Shown: positions 1-8,250 of the stretch, one piece after another | Layout of the letters: each line of letters opens with the position of its first letter | How positions within the stretch are numbered: position 1 is the stretch's first letter | NCBI GenBank assembly: GCA_014584705.1 | Contig: JACTMJ010000012.1 | Span: 1 to 56,168 of the forward strand | Origin: Acidobacteriota bacterium | GTDB taxonomy: Bacteria; Acidobacteriota; Terriglobia; Bryobacterales; Bryobacteraceae | Length of the DNA: 56,168 nt | Reading direction: 5' to 3' | The notes under the pieces: model-generated | What the model was told of the DNA's origin: nothing | The model's database searches: none | What the model saw: the letters and a program-made list of their open reading frames with translations, nothing else | Translations under genes and position numbers: made by a program

Positions 1-213
1 CTTGCGGAACCGCGAGCGCAATTCCAGCATACAGCCGGCCCCATCGGCGCAGGCCCCTCCTCCACTGACGGAGAGGCGGCCGTGCCGCTTGCGGCCTTGT
101 CGACGCTGTCCATGAGGGCGCTACCCGCAGAGATCGTGCAGGTCTCCCGTGCGGGTACGGGAGGCAATCCAGGCGGCGCGCCGGGTGATACACTCGGGGC
201 AAGAGGGGGTATC

Positions 214-1404
214 TTGACGACACGCAGACACGCCGTGCTTGCCTTCGGGGCGGCGTTCGGGCACCTCGTTGCGGGGGCGAAGACCGGTTCGCCGAACCGG
301 GTAAGCGTCTTGCGCTTAAAGGAAGGCGAATTGCAGCCGCAGGTTTCCTTCGACGATGCGGGGAAGCTGCACGTGGTCACTTTTCGCGGCGAAGCGGGGC
401 GGGGCGATTTATTCCATTCGGTGTCGGGCGACGGCGGGGTGACGTTCTCGCGCGCAATCCGGGTGAATAGCGAAGCGGGGAGCGCGATCGCGACGGGGAC
501 GATCCGTGGCGCTCAGATCGCCTCCGGCAGGAACGGGCAGGTTCACATCGCCTGGAACGGTTCAACCTCGAACGGGCCGCTGAACCCCGATTCCGGCAAA
601 CGCGGCATGCCCATGCTCTATACGCGGATGACCGATGCGCGGACTGCGTTCGAGCCGCAGCGAAATTTGATGTTGCACTCCTTTGGGCTCGATGGCGGGG
701 GAAGCGTGGCGGCCGACCGGCTGGGCAATGTCTACGTCGCCTGGCACGGCATCGCGGAGGCGGAAGCGTCGGCCGGCGAGGGCGAGGCGCGGCGGCGGGT
801 GTGGATCACAAAATCCAGGGACGACGGGAAGTCCTTCCAAACCGAGCGCATGGCATGGGCGGAGCGGACGGGCGCGTGCGGCTGCTGCGGCATGAAGCTT
901 CATGCGGACCGCCAGTCGAGAGTGTTCGGCCTCTACCGTTCGGCAACGGAATCCGTTCATCGCGACATCTATCTGCTTTCGTCCCGCAATCAGGGCGCGA
1001 GTTTCGAAGGACGTCTGCTGCATTCGTGGAATATCAACGCTTGCCCGATGAGCAGCATGGATATTGCCGACAACGGGAAAAGCGTGGTTGCGGCGTGGCA
1101 AACGGGCGAGCAGATCTTCTGGACTCGGGTGGATGGCGACGGTCGCGGGACCCGCGAGCCCATACCCGCTCCAGGCGAAGGAAAGGCGCGCAAGCACGCG
1201 CGCATCGCCATCAATCAGAAGGGCGAGGTTCTTCTGATCTGGACCGAAGGCACGGGTTGGAAGACCGGCGGCTCGCTGGCCTACCAGCTTTTTGACCAGA
1301 ACGGAAAGCTGGCGGGGGAGCAGGGACGCATGCCCGGTATTCCAGCCTGGAGTTTTGCGGCCGTGGCGGCGCGCCCGGACGATTCCTTCCTGATCCTATA
1401 CTGA
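214..1404 (+). CDS. Sialidase-fold (BNR/Asp-box repeat) exported protein
   Basis: The protein carries repeated Asp-box-like motifs (SGDGGVTF, SRDDGKSF, SSRNQGASF), which cap blades of sialidase-type beta-propellers. A short hydrophobic stretch after TTRRH suggests export. I chose the TTG at 214 because it is in frame, follows a purine-rich AAGAGGGGG and places this stretch at the N-terminus; the frame is open back to 82. A cysteine-rich ACGCCGM segment and a later NACPMSS segment could form disulfides or a metal site. True sialidase catalytic residues cannot be assigned, so the substrate is unknown. It converges with the minus-strand sugar operon and need not belong to it. Confidence 0.65.
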   Translation: MTTRRHAVLAFGAAFGHLVAGAKTGSPNRVSVLRLKEGELQPQVSFDDAGKLHVVTFRGEAGRGDLFHSVSGDGGVTFSRAIRVNSEAGSAIATGTIRGAQIASGRNGQVHIAWNGSTSNGPLNPDSGKRGMPMLYTRMTDARTAFEPQRNLMLHSFGLDGGGSVAADRLGNVYVAWHGIAEAEASAGEGEARRRVWITKSRDDGKSFQTERMAWAERTGACGCCGMKLHADRQSRVFGLYRSATESVHRDIYLLSSRNQGASFEGRLLHSWNINACPMSSMDIADNGKSVVAAWQTGEQIFWTRVDGDGRGTREPIPAPGEGKARKHARIAINQKGEVLLIWTEGTGWKTGGSLAYQLFDQNGKLAGEQGRMPGIPAWSFAAVAARPDDSFLILY

Positions 1405-1476
1405 AGCTCCCCTTCGCGGGCGATGGCTTCCGTGTGCCGACGCCGGAACCCAACCCGGTGTCTCCATTGCCGGGAC

Positions 1477-2421
1477 CTACCGCGATGCATTGGAACGGCT
1501 GGAAGCGACACTGCGATACAAGCTGCGGAGCAGGGCGGTATTCGGAGCGCGCACGAACTGGAGGCGGGCGCGAGCCCGCGCGGTTGCTCCGCGCCTGACG
1601 TCGCGGCCGAAGAGGGAGAGGTAAGTGGAGTGGTGCGAATCCGTCTCTTCCGGAGTGGCGATGGCGAAGCAATCGCGTTTCGGGGCCAGAATCACCGCCG
1701 TCAGCCCGGTCTCCGGGTCACTCCGCGTGGCAAGGGGGAGATCAAAATCCGGCATTCTGGCCCACTCAACGGGATTTGGCGGGAACTTCCAGCGGCCATC
1801 GTAGATCAGCTTCGCGGCCTCGGGGTCACGCGGAAACATCTGCCACTTTCCGTTCGACGGCTCCGCCGCCATCAGGCTTCCGCCTTTGACAAGAACCTTC
1901 GCGCTGGTAAAGGAGGCACCAAAATAGGCGGCCAGAAACATTTCGAAGCGTAGCAAATCCTCGACGGCCACGACGCGGAGGCTCAGGTCCAGCGTCTCGG
2001 GCGCGCTCCAGCGGTAGTTCGCCCTGATCGCAAAGGGGCGATCTTCCGCCGCGGGCCATACCACGGTCACGGAGCCGTCGGTTTCCAGCCGGGCTTCGCT
2101 CGGGACGTACCACATGCCCGTTCCGTAACGGCGGCCGTTGGCGAACACGCGATAAAGGCCGAAGAGCCCCATGCTGGTCGCGAGGCTGAGCCTGGTTTCG
2201 TTGTGGGTGACGGGGAGCAACCCGATCGATTTCCCCTCGCGTCGAAAGGTTCCGCTCAGAACGCCGGTGTCAAAGGCGAAGCTCCCGTCCGGGGCCGGAT
2301 GGAAGTGGAGGTTCGCCGGGCGGCCAGCGGGCTGGCCGAATGCGCACACGGGCGCGAGAAGCATTGCCCTCCGCGACAATGCGCCCGCGCCAGTCTGAGG
2401 CCGTGGACTACAAGACGCCAT
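1477..2421 (-). CDS. Exported conserved hypothetical protein, last gene of the sugar operon
   Basis: I do not recognise a named family. The protein is about 310 residues with an Arg-rich N-terminus (SRRAML) and a short hydrophobic stretch ending near AFGQPAG, consistent with export. The rest is rich in beta-type segments with aromatic residues, possibly a sugar-binding or jelly-roll fold (inference). The ATG at 2421 overlaps the end of the RraA-like gene by 14 bases, supporting cotranscription; a TTG at 2379 is an alternative start just before the basic stretch. The first 15 residues of the longest open frame are unlikely to be translated. As the final gene of a carbohydrate operon, it may handle the same substrate. 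Confidence 0.6.
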   Translation of the reverse strand: MASCSPRPQTGAGALSRRAMLLAPVCAFGQPAGRPANLHFHPAPDGSFAFDTGVLSGTFRREGKSIGLLPVTHNETRLSLATSMGLFGLYRVFANGRRYGTGMWYVPSEARLETDGSVTVVWPAAEDRPFAIRANYRWSAPETLDLSLRVVAVEDLLRFEMFLAAYFGASFTSAKVLVKGGSLMAAEPSNGKWQMFPRDPEAAKLIYDGRWKFPPNPVEWARMPDFDLPLATRSDPETGLTAVILAPKRDCFAIATPEETDSHHSTYLSLFGRDVRRGATARARARLQFVRAPNTALLRSLYRSVASSRSNASR

Positions 2422-3085
2422 AACGCGCGAATGCCTCCTCCGCCAGCATGCCGTTCGCGATGGCAACGCGCACCTCGGATTCCGTGCGCGCCTTGGCCAG
2501 CGCCAGCGTGAGCACTTCTTCTTCCGCGACCTTGGGTAAGACGATGATGCCGTCGATATCCCCGATCAGCAGGTCCCCGCGCTCGACCGTAACGCCGCCG
2601 ACTGTTAGCGGTGCTCCGAAATCGGTCACCATGCCTCGGCCGCGCTGGTCGCGCCCATAGGTTCCCTGGCAGAACACCGGGAATTTCGCGTCCACAATCT
2701 GATGAGTATCGCGGACGAAGCCATCGCAGACCGCGCCTACCGCGCCGCGGCTGCGCGCCGCCATGGTCATGAGTTCCCCGAACAGCGCGTACTCGCACGA
2801 CGCGCCGGAGCAGAGGTAGATCTCGTCGGGTTTCAGGCTATCGAGCGCCCTCAGCATCAATCCCCAGGGCCGGGATTCATCCGGGATCTCCGTGATGTCC
2901 TGCTCGGTGACGGTGAGCACCCTTCCCACCAAAACCGTTCGGAGGCTCCGGTCAAGGGGTTGCAGCGTCGCGGGCAGAAACTGATTCCGTAAGCCAACGG
3001 AATCGCAGATGTCTCCAATCACGGCGGTGTAGAGATGCTCCCTGGCCAGCGCCAGCATCTCCTGTTCAGACTTCCATTCGGGCAT
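2408..3085 (-). CDS. RraA / HMG-aldolase family protein
   Basis: This 225-residue protein matches the RraA fold shared by 4-hydroxy-4-methyl-2-oxoglutarate aldolases and oxaloacetate decarboxylases. The family signature is visible as GAVCDGFVRD near residues 117-126; R125 and D126 correspond to the substrate- and metal-binding Arg-Asp pair of characterised aldolases. GDLLIGDIDGIIVLP near residues 165-180 is the second conserved block. A good ribosome site (AGAGGAG) precedes the ATG. In this operon it could carry out a retro-aldol or decarboxylation step on a keto acid formed by the enolase-superfamily dehydratase. Regulation of RNase E is much less likely in this context. Confidence 0.85.
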   Translation of the reverse strand: MPEWKSEQEMLALAREHLYTAVIGDICDSVGLRNQFLPATLQPLDRSLRTVLVGRVLTVTEQDITEIPDESRPWGLMLRALDSLKPDEIYLCSGASCEYALFGELMTMAARSRGAVGAVCDGFVRDTHQIVDAKFPVFCQGTYGRDQRGRGMVTDFGAPLTVGGVTVERGDLLIGDIDGIIVLPKVAEEEVLTLALAKARTESEVRVAIANGMLAEEAFARYGVL

Positions 3086-3130
3086 GTCGCTCCTCTTCCA
3101 ATATCTGTTGCCTGCATCCGCGCCCGGAGG

Positions 3131-4075
3131 CTACCGCAGCGCTTGCGGACGGCCTCCGCTCTCTTTGCTGCGTAGGGCGGCATCCATAAACGCGAACATC
3201 TCCAGGCTCTCTTCCACCGGCACGGGGACCACCCCGGTTTCAAAGAATTTGACGATCTCCACCACCATATCCCGATAGCCGACGGCCGCCTTCGGATCGC
3301 TCCGGATGGCCTCGCGCTCCCGGAAGACGACGGCCCCGTAGGCTCCGTACGGCCGCGCGGCGCGCACAACGCCGAGACGCCCGTCTTTCCAGCGGCCGAC
3401 GATCACATCGGCCCCTTCCGAATACGTGCGCGTTACCTCCGTGCATCCGGGACCCATCAGCGTGTAGAGCATCTCGATGGGGTGGATTGCATACCAGGAG
3501 AGGTCCAGATGGTGGTGCTCTTCGAAGGGTCCGGGACCCCAAACCATGGCACCGCCAATGCCATCCACCTTGAGGGCGGTAATCATCGGCGTGAAGCGAA
3601 GGCTGGAACTCGTCCACCATTTCACGCCGGCGGCCTTCGCCAGGCGGGCGATCTCCCGGGCATCTTCGAGCGTGGATGCCAGCGGCTTGTCGATCCACAT
3701 GGGTTTGCCGCAGGCGATGATTTCCCGGGCCTCGGCCAGGTGCGGCCGCCCGTCGACGCTGGTCAGCAGGATTCCGTCCACTTTGGAGCAAAGGTCCGCG
3801 ATGCGGGGCACGATCTCCACACCCCATTTCGAACGCAACTCTTCCGAGTACTGGTCAATATACTTGGCGCTGGTGGCGTTATCGGGCATGCCGCCCTTGT
3901 AAGCGGCGACGATGCGCGCGCCTGGCACGTGGTCCGGCGAGGAAGCATCGTTCAGCATCTTCGCGAAGGCGGTGACGTGGGAGGTGTCCGTGCCCACCAG
4001 ACCCAGGCGCAGATCGGCCCCCGGGGCGAGCGCGGCCATAAGCAGCAGCAGAGAAGGGATGCACAGGCGTTTCAT
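3131..4075 (-). CDS. Exported Gfo/Idh/MocA-family oxidoreductase
   Basis: The 314-residue protein opens with a Sec-type signal (MKRLCIPSLLLLMAALAPGA) followed directly by a Rossmann strand. Its nucleotide-binding turn is GLVGTDTSH rather than the usual GxGxxG, so cofactor binding may be altered. The KPLAS motif (DKPLAST) matches the EKP motif of Gfo/Idh/MocA enzymes, which places a catalytic Lys. Its start overlaps the stop of the next Gfo/Idh/MocA gene by four bases (ATGA), so the two are translationally coupled. It probably acts outside the cytoplasm on a keto-sugar or cyclitol, perhaps with a tightly held cofactor. The substrate is unknown. Confidence 0.8.
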   Translation of the reverse strand: MKRLCIPSLLLLMAALAPGADLRLGLVGTDTSHVTAFAKMLNDASSPDHVPGARIVAAYKGGMPDNATSAKYIDQYSEELRSKWGVEIVPRIADLCSKVDGILLTSVDGRPHLAEAREIIACGKPMWIDKPLASTLEDAREIARLAKAAGVKWWTSSSLRFTPMITALKVDGIGGAMVWGPGPFEEHHHLDLSWYAIHPIEMLYTLMGPGCTEVTRTYSEGADVIVGRWKDGRLGVVRAARPYGAYGAVVFREREAIRSDPKAAVGYRDMVVEIVKFFETGVVPVPVEESLEMFAFMDAALRSKESGGRPQALR

Positions 4076-5100
4076 TCTAAGGGCAACCTCACAGGGCGTT
4101 TCGTCAATCTCGATTGCTCGCTCGCGATGCAGATCTCATGGGTTTTCACGGTGTCGGCCACATTGCAATGGGATTCCCGGCCCGTGAGGATGCAATCGAC
4201 AAAGTGATTGATCTGGGCGTCAAAGGGGTGATGGGTGACCGCGCCGCTATCGGGCAGGATGGTGGGAATGGAGGCCCAGCCCGTCTGTCCCGGCCATCGA
4301 TTGGTGAAGAGCCGGTTGTCGCGGATGGTGCCGCCGTTGCCCATCAGGACGATCGGGAAGGTGTACGGCCCCACGCATTCGAGGGACGTGGCAACTTTTC
4401 CTGTGGTGCCGTCTTCGAACGTGACCAGCGTGACGCTGTTGGGCTCATACTCGTAGTCGAGCGGGTTGCCCTTGCTGAAATTACCCAGGCCGAAGACCTC
4501 CACGGCCTCCTTGCCCACGAACCAGCGAAGCGCATCGACGGCGTGGCAGCCCCCCGTGAGCAGCGCCGTGCCCCCGTAGGCGCGGGTGCTCACCCAGGGA
4601 TAGAGGCCAAAGTCTTTGGTGATTCCGTGGAGGTAGTCGACTTCCGCGTGGAAGAGGTCTCCGATGAGCCTCTCGGCGAGCATGGAACGAATCATCTCGA
4701 ACAGAGGATTCCAGCGCAGCACGAACCCGACCACGCTGCGCACGCCATGCTCGCGCACCGCGGCATCCAGTTTCCGCAACCCCGCGAGGTCCAGGGCGAC
4801 CGGCTTTTCGACGATCATGTGCTTGCCGGCCTGCGCGCAGGCGACGCCCTGCTCCACGTGCAGGTGATGCGGCGTGCAGATGGAAACCGCATCGATCCCG
4901 TCCGCTTGCAGGAGGGCGTCGAGGCTGGTGAACGGCTGGCAGTTCTCCAGACCGAATTGCCGGGCTTTCGCCGTGGCCTTGGCCGCGTCCCGGCTGAGGA
5001 TTGCGCGGATCTCCGCGTGCGGATTGCGCCGATAAGCCGCGATATGGCCGCTGGAAACGTCTCCAGTGCCGAGGATCGCGATTCCGAGCTTCCGATCCAT
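4072..5100 (-). CDS. Cytoplasmic Gfo/Idh/MocA-family oxidoreductase
   Basis: The 342-residue protein has the canonical N-terminal dinucleotide fold (GILGTGDVSSGHI, residues about 7-20) and the EKPVALD motif carrying the catalytic Lys. CHAVDALRW supplies the conserved His near the active site. There is no signal peptide, so it acts in the cytoplasm, most likely as an NAD(P)-dependent sugar or inositol dehydrogenase. A clear ribosome site (AAAGGAG) lies about 6 bases before the ATG. It sits 21 bases after the creatininase gene and overlaps the exported paralogue by four bases. The pair may interconvert the same hydroxyl/ketone on either side of the membrane (inference). Confidence 0.85.
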   Translation of the reverse strand: MDRKLGIAILGTGDVSSGHIAAYRRNPHAEIRAILSRDAAKATAKARQFGLENCQPFTSLDALLQADGIDAVSICTPHHLHVEQGVACAQAGKHMIVEKPVALDLAGLRKLDAAVREHGVRSVVGFVLRWNPLFEMIRSMLAERLIGDLFHAEVDYLHGITKDFGLYPWVSTRAYGGTALLTGGCHAVDALRWFVGKEAVEVFGLGNFSKGNPLDYEYEPNSVTLVTFEDGTTGKVATSLECVGPYTFPIVLMGNGGTIRDNRLFTNRWPGQTGWASIPTILPDSGAVTHHPFDAQINHFVDCILTGRESHCNVADTVKTHEICIASEQSRLTKRPVRLPLE

Positions 5101-5121
5101 TCCATACTCCTTTCGCGCCGC

Positions 5122-5886
5122 TCAGATCGAGTGGCCGGTAAATTCGAGCGAGAGTGCGACGACGGCGTCGACAATCGCTTCGAGAAAGCGCTCCCCCTTC
5201 TCCGCGGTGGCCACGGTGGGGTCGCCATAGCCGCCGTGCCGCGTGAACTCCCGGAAGGGGCGCGCCGTGGCGACGGGGGCAGCCTTGAACATCTCGTGGC
5301 CGAAGAAGCGGGACGGAGAAAACGCGCCATCCTGCTCCCCGCGTTCCATCTGGACGAGATCCGGGCGAATGCGTAACAGGATGGACGTTTCGAGTTCGCA
5401 AGCGTGCCCCATGCCGCCCAAGGCGCTTTCGCGGAGTTCCGTCAGCGCCTGCGCGGCCAGAGACCAGTAGCTTGCGCCGGCGACGTTCAGATCGGGCAGC
5501 GTCTCCAGCAACTGCTGGATGGCCACGACCATTGCGGCGTGGTTCCCGCCGTGGCTGTTGATGAGCAGCAGCTTTCGGAATCCATGGCGGTGAATGCTCC
5601 GCGCCAGATCTTCAATGGCCGCGAGCATAGTGGTGTGCCGGATGGAGAGCGATCCCGCGAAGCCAAGGTGATGGGCGCTGCAACCCACGGCGAGCGGCGG
5701 AAGCAGCAGGAGAGTCTCCGGCAAGCGGCGCTCCGCGCGCTCAACGATCTCGGAGCCAATCAGGCGATCCGTAGCGAGCGGCAAGTGCAGGCTATGCTGT
5801 TCCGTGGCCGCCAGCACGCAGACGGGCAGCACGCGCGCGCGATCGAGAGCTTCGACTTCAGGCCAGGTGAGTTCGTCAAGAATCAT
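5122..5886 (-). CDS. Creatininase-family hydrolase
   Basis: The protein carries the metal-binding blocks of creatininase/creatinine amidohydrolase enzymes: ATEQHSLHLPLATD near residues 27-40, INSHGGN near 108-114 and a GHACELETS block in place of the usual GHAGELETS. The ATG at 5886 overlaps the RidA stop (ATGA); the longer open frame upstream lies inside the RidA gene and is discarded. Family members hydrolyse cyclic amides, formamides and some cyclic ketone or lactone-like substrates. Among sugar enzymes here, opening a ring or lactone is more plausible than creatinine breakdown. The exact substrate cannot be read from sequence. Confidence 0.85.
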   Translation of the reverse strand: MILDELTWPEVEALDRARVLPVCVLAATEQHSLHLPLATDRLIGSEIVERAERRLPETLLLLPPLAVGCSAHHLGFAGSLSIRHTTMLAAIEDLARSIHRHGFRKLLLINSHGGNHAAMVVAIQQLLETLPDLNVAGASYWSLAAQALTELRESALGGMGHACELETSILLRIRPDLVQMERGEQDGAFSPSRFFGHEMFKAAPVATARPFREFTRHGGYGDPTVATAEKGERFLEAIVDAVVALSLEFTGHSI

Positions 5887-6308
5887 GCGTCGTCCCTCCG
5901 TTCCGGCGGTGCGGCGAGCATCTCGATTTCGACCAGGATCCCTCCCCACAGCACCGCCTGGATCGCCGTGCGGGCGGGGAAGGGCTCACGGAAGCACTCG
6001 CGATAGACGGCGTTGAAGCGCTCCCAATCGGCCATGTCCTTGAGATAGACCGTTACCTTGAAAACATCTTCAAACCCGGCACCGGCGGCGTTCAACTGGC
6101 GGAGGCAGTTCGCAAGCGTCAGGCGGGCCTGGTCTTCGATGGTGTCGCCCACGACGCGGCCATCCTCGTCGATCGGCCCCTGCCCGCTGATGGCAACCAG
6201 CGTACCCGCGCTCACCGTGAGAACCGGCGAATAGGGCCCCGCCGTCTTGTGCTGGCCCGACGGGGGCCGTTCTATTCTTTTGTTGGGGCTGGAAGGTCGC
6301 GCGCTCAT
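5883..6308 (-). CDS. RidA (YjgF/YER057c/UK114) family protein
   Basis: This 141-residue protein has typical RidA features: AGPYSPV near the N-terminus, VAISGQGPIDEDG, a central VFKVTVYLKDM strand and PARTAIQ, whose Arg is the conserved substrate-binding residue. RidA proteins deaminate reactive enamine/imine intermediates. It overlaps genes on both sides by four bases, so it is produced stoichiometrically with the pathway enzymes. Its presence suggests an enamine, imine or reactive enol intermediate. The N-terminal 20 residues are variable and an internal start is possible, but the ATG at 6308 is the coupled one. Confidence 0.88.
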   Translation of the reverse strand: MSARPSSPNKRIERPPSGQHKTAGPYSPVLTVSAGTLVAISGQGPIDEDGRVVGDTIEDQARLTLANCLRQLNAAGAGFEDVFKVTVYLKDMADWERFNAVYRECFREPFPARTAIQAVLWGGILVEIEMLAAPPERRDDA

Positions 6309-7453
6309 TGGGCCTGCTCCGTACTCCAGGAAGATACGCGGTAGTGGTCGAGCGCGGCGCGGTCAAGCTCGACGCCGAGGCCCGGGCCTTGCGGCAGCGC
6401 GGCGTGCCCATTCTCAATGCGAAGAGGCGTGGCGAGCAGATCGTGTTCGCGAACCAGCCTGCCGAAGATATCGGCTGGAAGAGTCGCGCGGCGGCCGGCG
6501 GCGCTCTTGTGGACGTAGGCAGCCTCGAGGATGCCCAGATCCACTTCGCTTCCGTGCCAGTAAGGGATCTCGTGCTGGTCGGCGAGTTGGAACAGGCGCT
6601 GGCAGGGCCAGATGCCACCGTTGAAGTTGAAGTAATCGCAAGCTTCCTCGCGGATGGCGGCGATCGCGTCCTGCGGCAACTGGCCCATCTCGCGGTACGG
6701 CAGGGAAACGTGAACCGCCACGGGAATCGATGTTCGGGCGCGAAGCGCGCGGGTGCCCGCGAGATTCCAGCGCGGGAGCGGATCTTCGAGGCAAAGCACG
6801 TTGCCGATTGGCTCCAGTTGCCGGGCCCGGCTTGCGGCCTCTGGCAGAGTTTCAAAGCGCTCGTTGGGGTCAAGGATCACCTGGAACCGGGGACCGCATG
6901 CATCGCGAATGCCAGCGCACCACTCGACCACCGGGTCCGAGAGATCGCATTTGAACTTGATGCAATCGAAGCCCAGACTCTGGCCCTCGCGCGCCTTGCG
7001 AACGGCATCGGCCACGGTTCGGTGACCGGTCCAGAATCCGCAGCGGACCTGCGTGCGGTAAGCACCGCCCAGCAGCATGTAGAGCGGGATGCCGGCGGCC
7101 TTGCAATAGGCGTCCGCAATAGCGCATTCGAAGCCGTCGTACCAGCGCCCGGCGGGCAACGGCAGATCCTGGAGATTTAGGCCGGCGACGTCGACGCCCA
7201 GAAGCCGCAGGGCGGTGGCGCGCAACGTGGCCTGCGATGCGTCGCGATAGAACTCGCCCAGGCCGATCACGCCATTCTCCAGGTGCAGCCGGACAATCGT
7301 CTTCGGCAGCGCATCGAATTGGATTGACCAGCCGGGGACGCCACCGCTCGAGAGCTTGTGCAGAGGGCGGTCAAACGCCTCGCTGTTCACGCTATCCGGC
7401 CGCGCCGGCACCATCACGTCGTCAAACTCGATACGGACAATCTTTGCACTCAT
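6305..7453 (-). CDS. Enolase-superfamily enzyme, mandelate racemase/sugar-acid dehydratase subgroup
   Basis: The 382-residue protein has the capping domain plus a TIM barrel. IKFKC supplies a KxK-type general base on strand 2; ILDPNE and LEDPLP supply two acidic metal ligands. On the next strand VAVHVSL places His or Ser where Glu, Asp or Asn is usual, so the third metal ligand looks atypical. YWHGSEVDLGI near the C-terminus could provide the His of a His-Asp dyad. Family members racemise or dehydrate acid sugars by proton abstraction next to a carboxylate. It overlaps the SDR and RidA genes by four bases each. I expect a sugar-acid dehydratase, but the specificity is unknown. Confidence 0.83.
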   Translation of the reverse strand: MSAKIVRIEFDDVMVPARPDSVNSEAFDRPLHKLSSGGVPGWSIQFDALPKTIVRLHLENGVIGLGEFYRDASQATLRATALRLLGVDVAGLNLQDLPLPAGRWYDGFECAIADAYCKAAGIPLYMLLGGAYRTQVRCGFWTGHRTVADAVRKAREGQSLGFDCIKFKCDLSDPVVEWCAGIRDACGPRFQVILDPNERFETLPEAASRARQLEPIGNVLCLEDPLPRWNLAGTRALRARTSIPVAVHVSLPYREMGQLPQDAIAAIREEACDYFNFNGGIWPCQRLFQLADQHEIPYWHGSEVDLGILEAAYVHKSAAGRRATLPADIFGRLVREHDLLATPLRIENGHAALPQGPGLGVELDRAALDHYRVSSWSTEQAQ

Positions 7454-8250
7454 GATCCACGCTCGTAGAGCATTGCCGACGATCCACCGTCGATGGCGAT
7501 CGCCTGCCCGGTGATGGTGGAAGCGGCATCGCTAAGGAAGAACGTGACGAGTTCGCCCACCTGCCGGGCCGTCGGAAGCTGGGACAACATTTGTTTCTGG
7601 CGCGTATAGGAATCCAGCCACCCGTCCACGTCCTCCGCGAAGTTGCGGATAAGGTCCCGGTTCTGCGGGCTTGGCACCAACCCCGGATGAATGCAGTTGA
7701 CGCGAATGCCGCGAGGGCCCACGTCAGCGGCGAGCGCCCGTGTGAAGGCGTCGATGGCTCCCTTGGTGGTCGCGTAGACCGTGTAGCCGGGGATGTTGGC
7801 GAGAGCATGCACGGAGCCGATATTGACGATTGCCCCACCGGATTCGGGCATTACGGCCACCGCCGCGCGGCTGAAGCGATACGCGGCGTCGATATTGACG
7901 CCGAACACGTGCCGGTACTCGTCGTCCGTGACTTCGGTGATGGGCTTGACCAGGCCGATACCGGCGTTGTTGACCAGGGCATCAACCCGGCCAAAGCGTG
8001 AGAGGGCGAACGACACGGCTTCTTCCGCACAGCCGGGCGCGGCAATGTCGGCGCAGAGAAAGGCGGCGGCGGAGAGGCCTTTTCGCGCCAGCCGGTCCGA
8101 GAGCGCCTGGCCGGCTTCGCCGTCAATGTCGACGATGACGACGTTCCAGCCGGCTTCCGCGGTAACGGTGGTGATCCCTCCGCCAATCCCTCCGCCGGCG
8201 CCTCCGGTAACGATTACGGTCTTTGCGGGAGATGTCATTGAGTTCGTCAC
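7450..8250 (-). CDS. Short-chain dehydrogenase/reductase (SDR)
   Basis: The 266-residue protein has a classical SDR pattern: a glycine-rich cofactor turn TGGAGGGIGGG near residues 15-25, NNAG near 93-96, a catalytic Ser in NIGSVHA and the YATTK active-site motif (YxxxK). An acidic residue after beta-2 (VDID) favours NAD over NADP. It overlaps the enolase-superfamily gene and the DUF6807 gene by four bases each. It probably oxidises a sugar, cyclitol or sugar-acid hydroxyl in the pathway. The product is likely passed to the dehydratase or creatininase-family hydrolase, although the order of steps is inferred. Confidence 0.88.
   Translation of the reverse strand: MTNSMTSPAKTVIVTGGAGGGIGGGITTVTAEAGWNVVIVDIDGEAGQALSDRLARKGLSAAAFLCADIAAPGCAEEAVSFALSRFGRVDALVNNAGIGLVKPITEVTDDEYRHVFGVNIDAAYRFSRAAVAVMPESGGAIVNIGSVHALANIPGYTVYATTKGAIDAFTRALAADVGPRGIRVNCIHPGLVPSPQNRDLIRNFAEDVDGWLDSYTRQKQMLSQLPTARQVGELVTFFLSDAASTITGQAIAIDGGSSAMLYERGS

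Noticed and set aside
4114-5376. Long plus-strand open frame opposite the Gfo/Idh/MocA and creatininase genes
   Set aside because: No domain is recognisable and the minus-strand genes carry clear family motifs and coupled starts.
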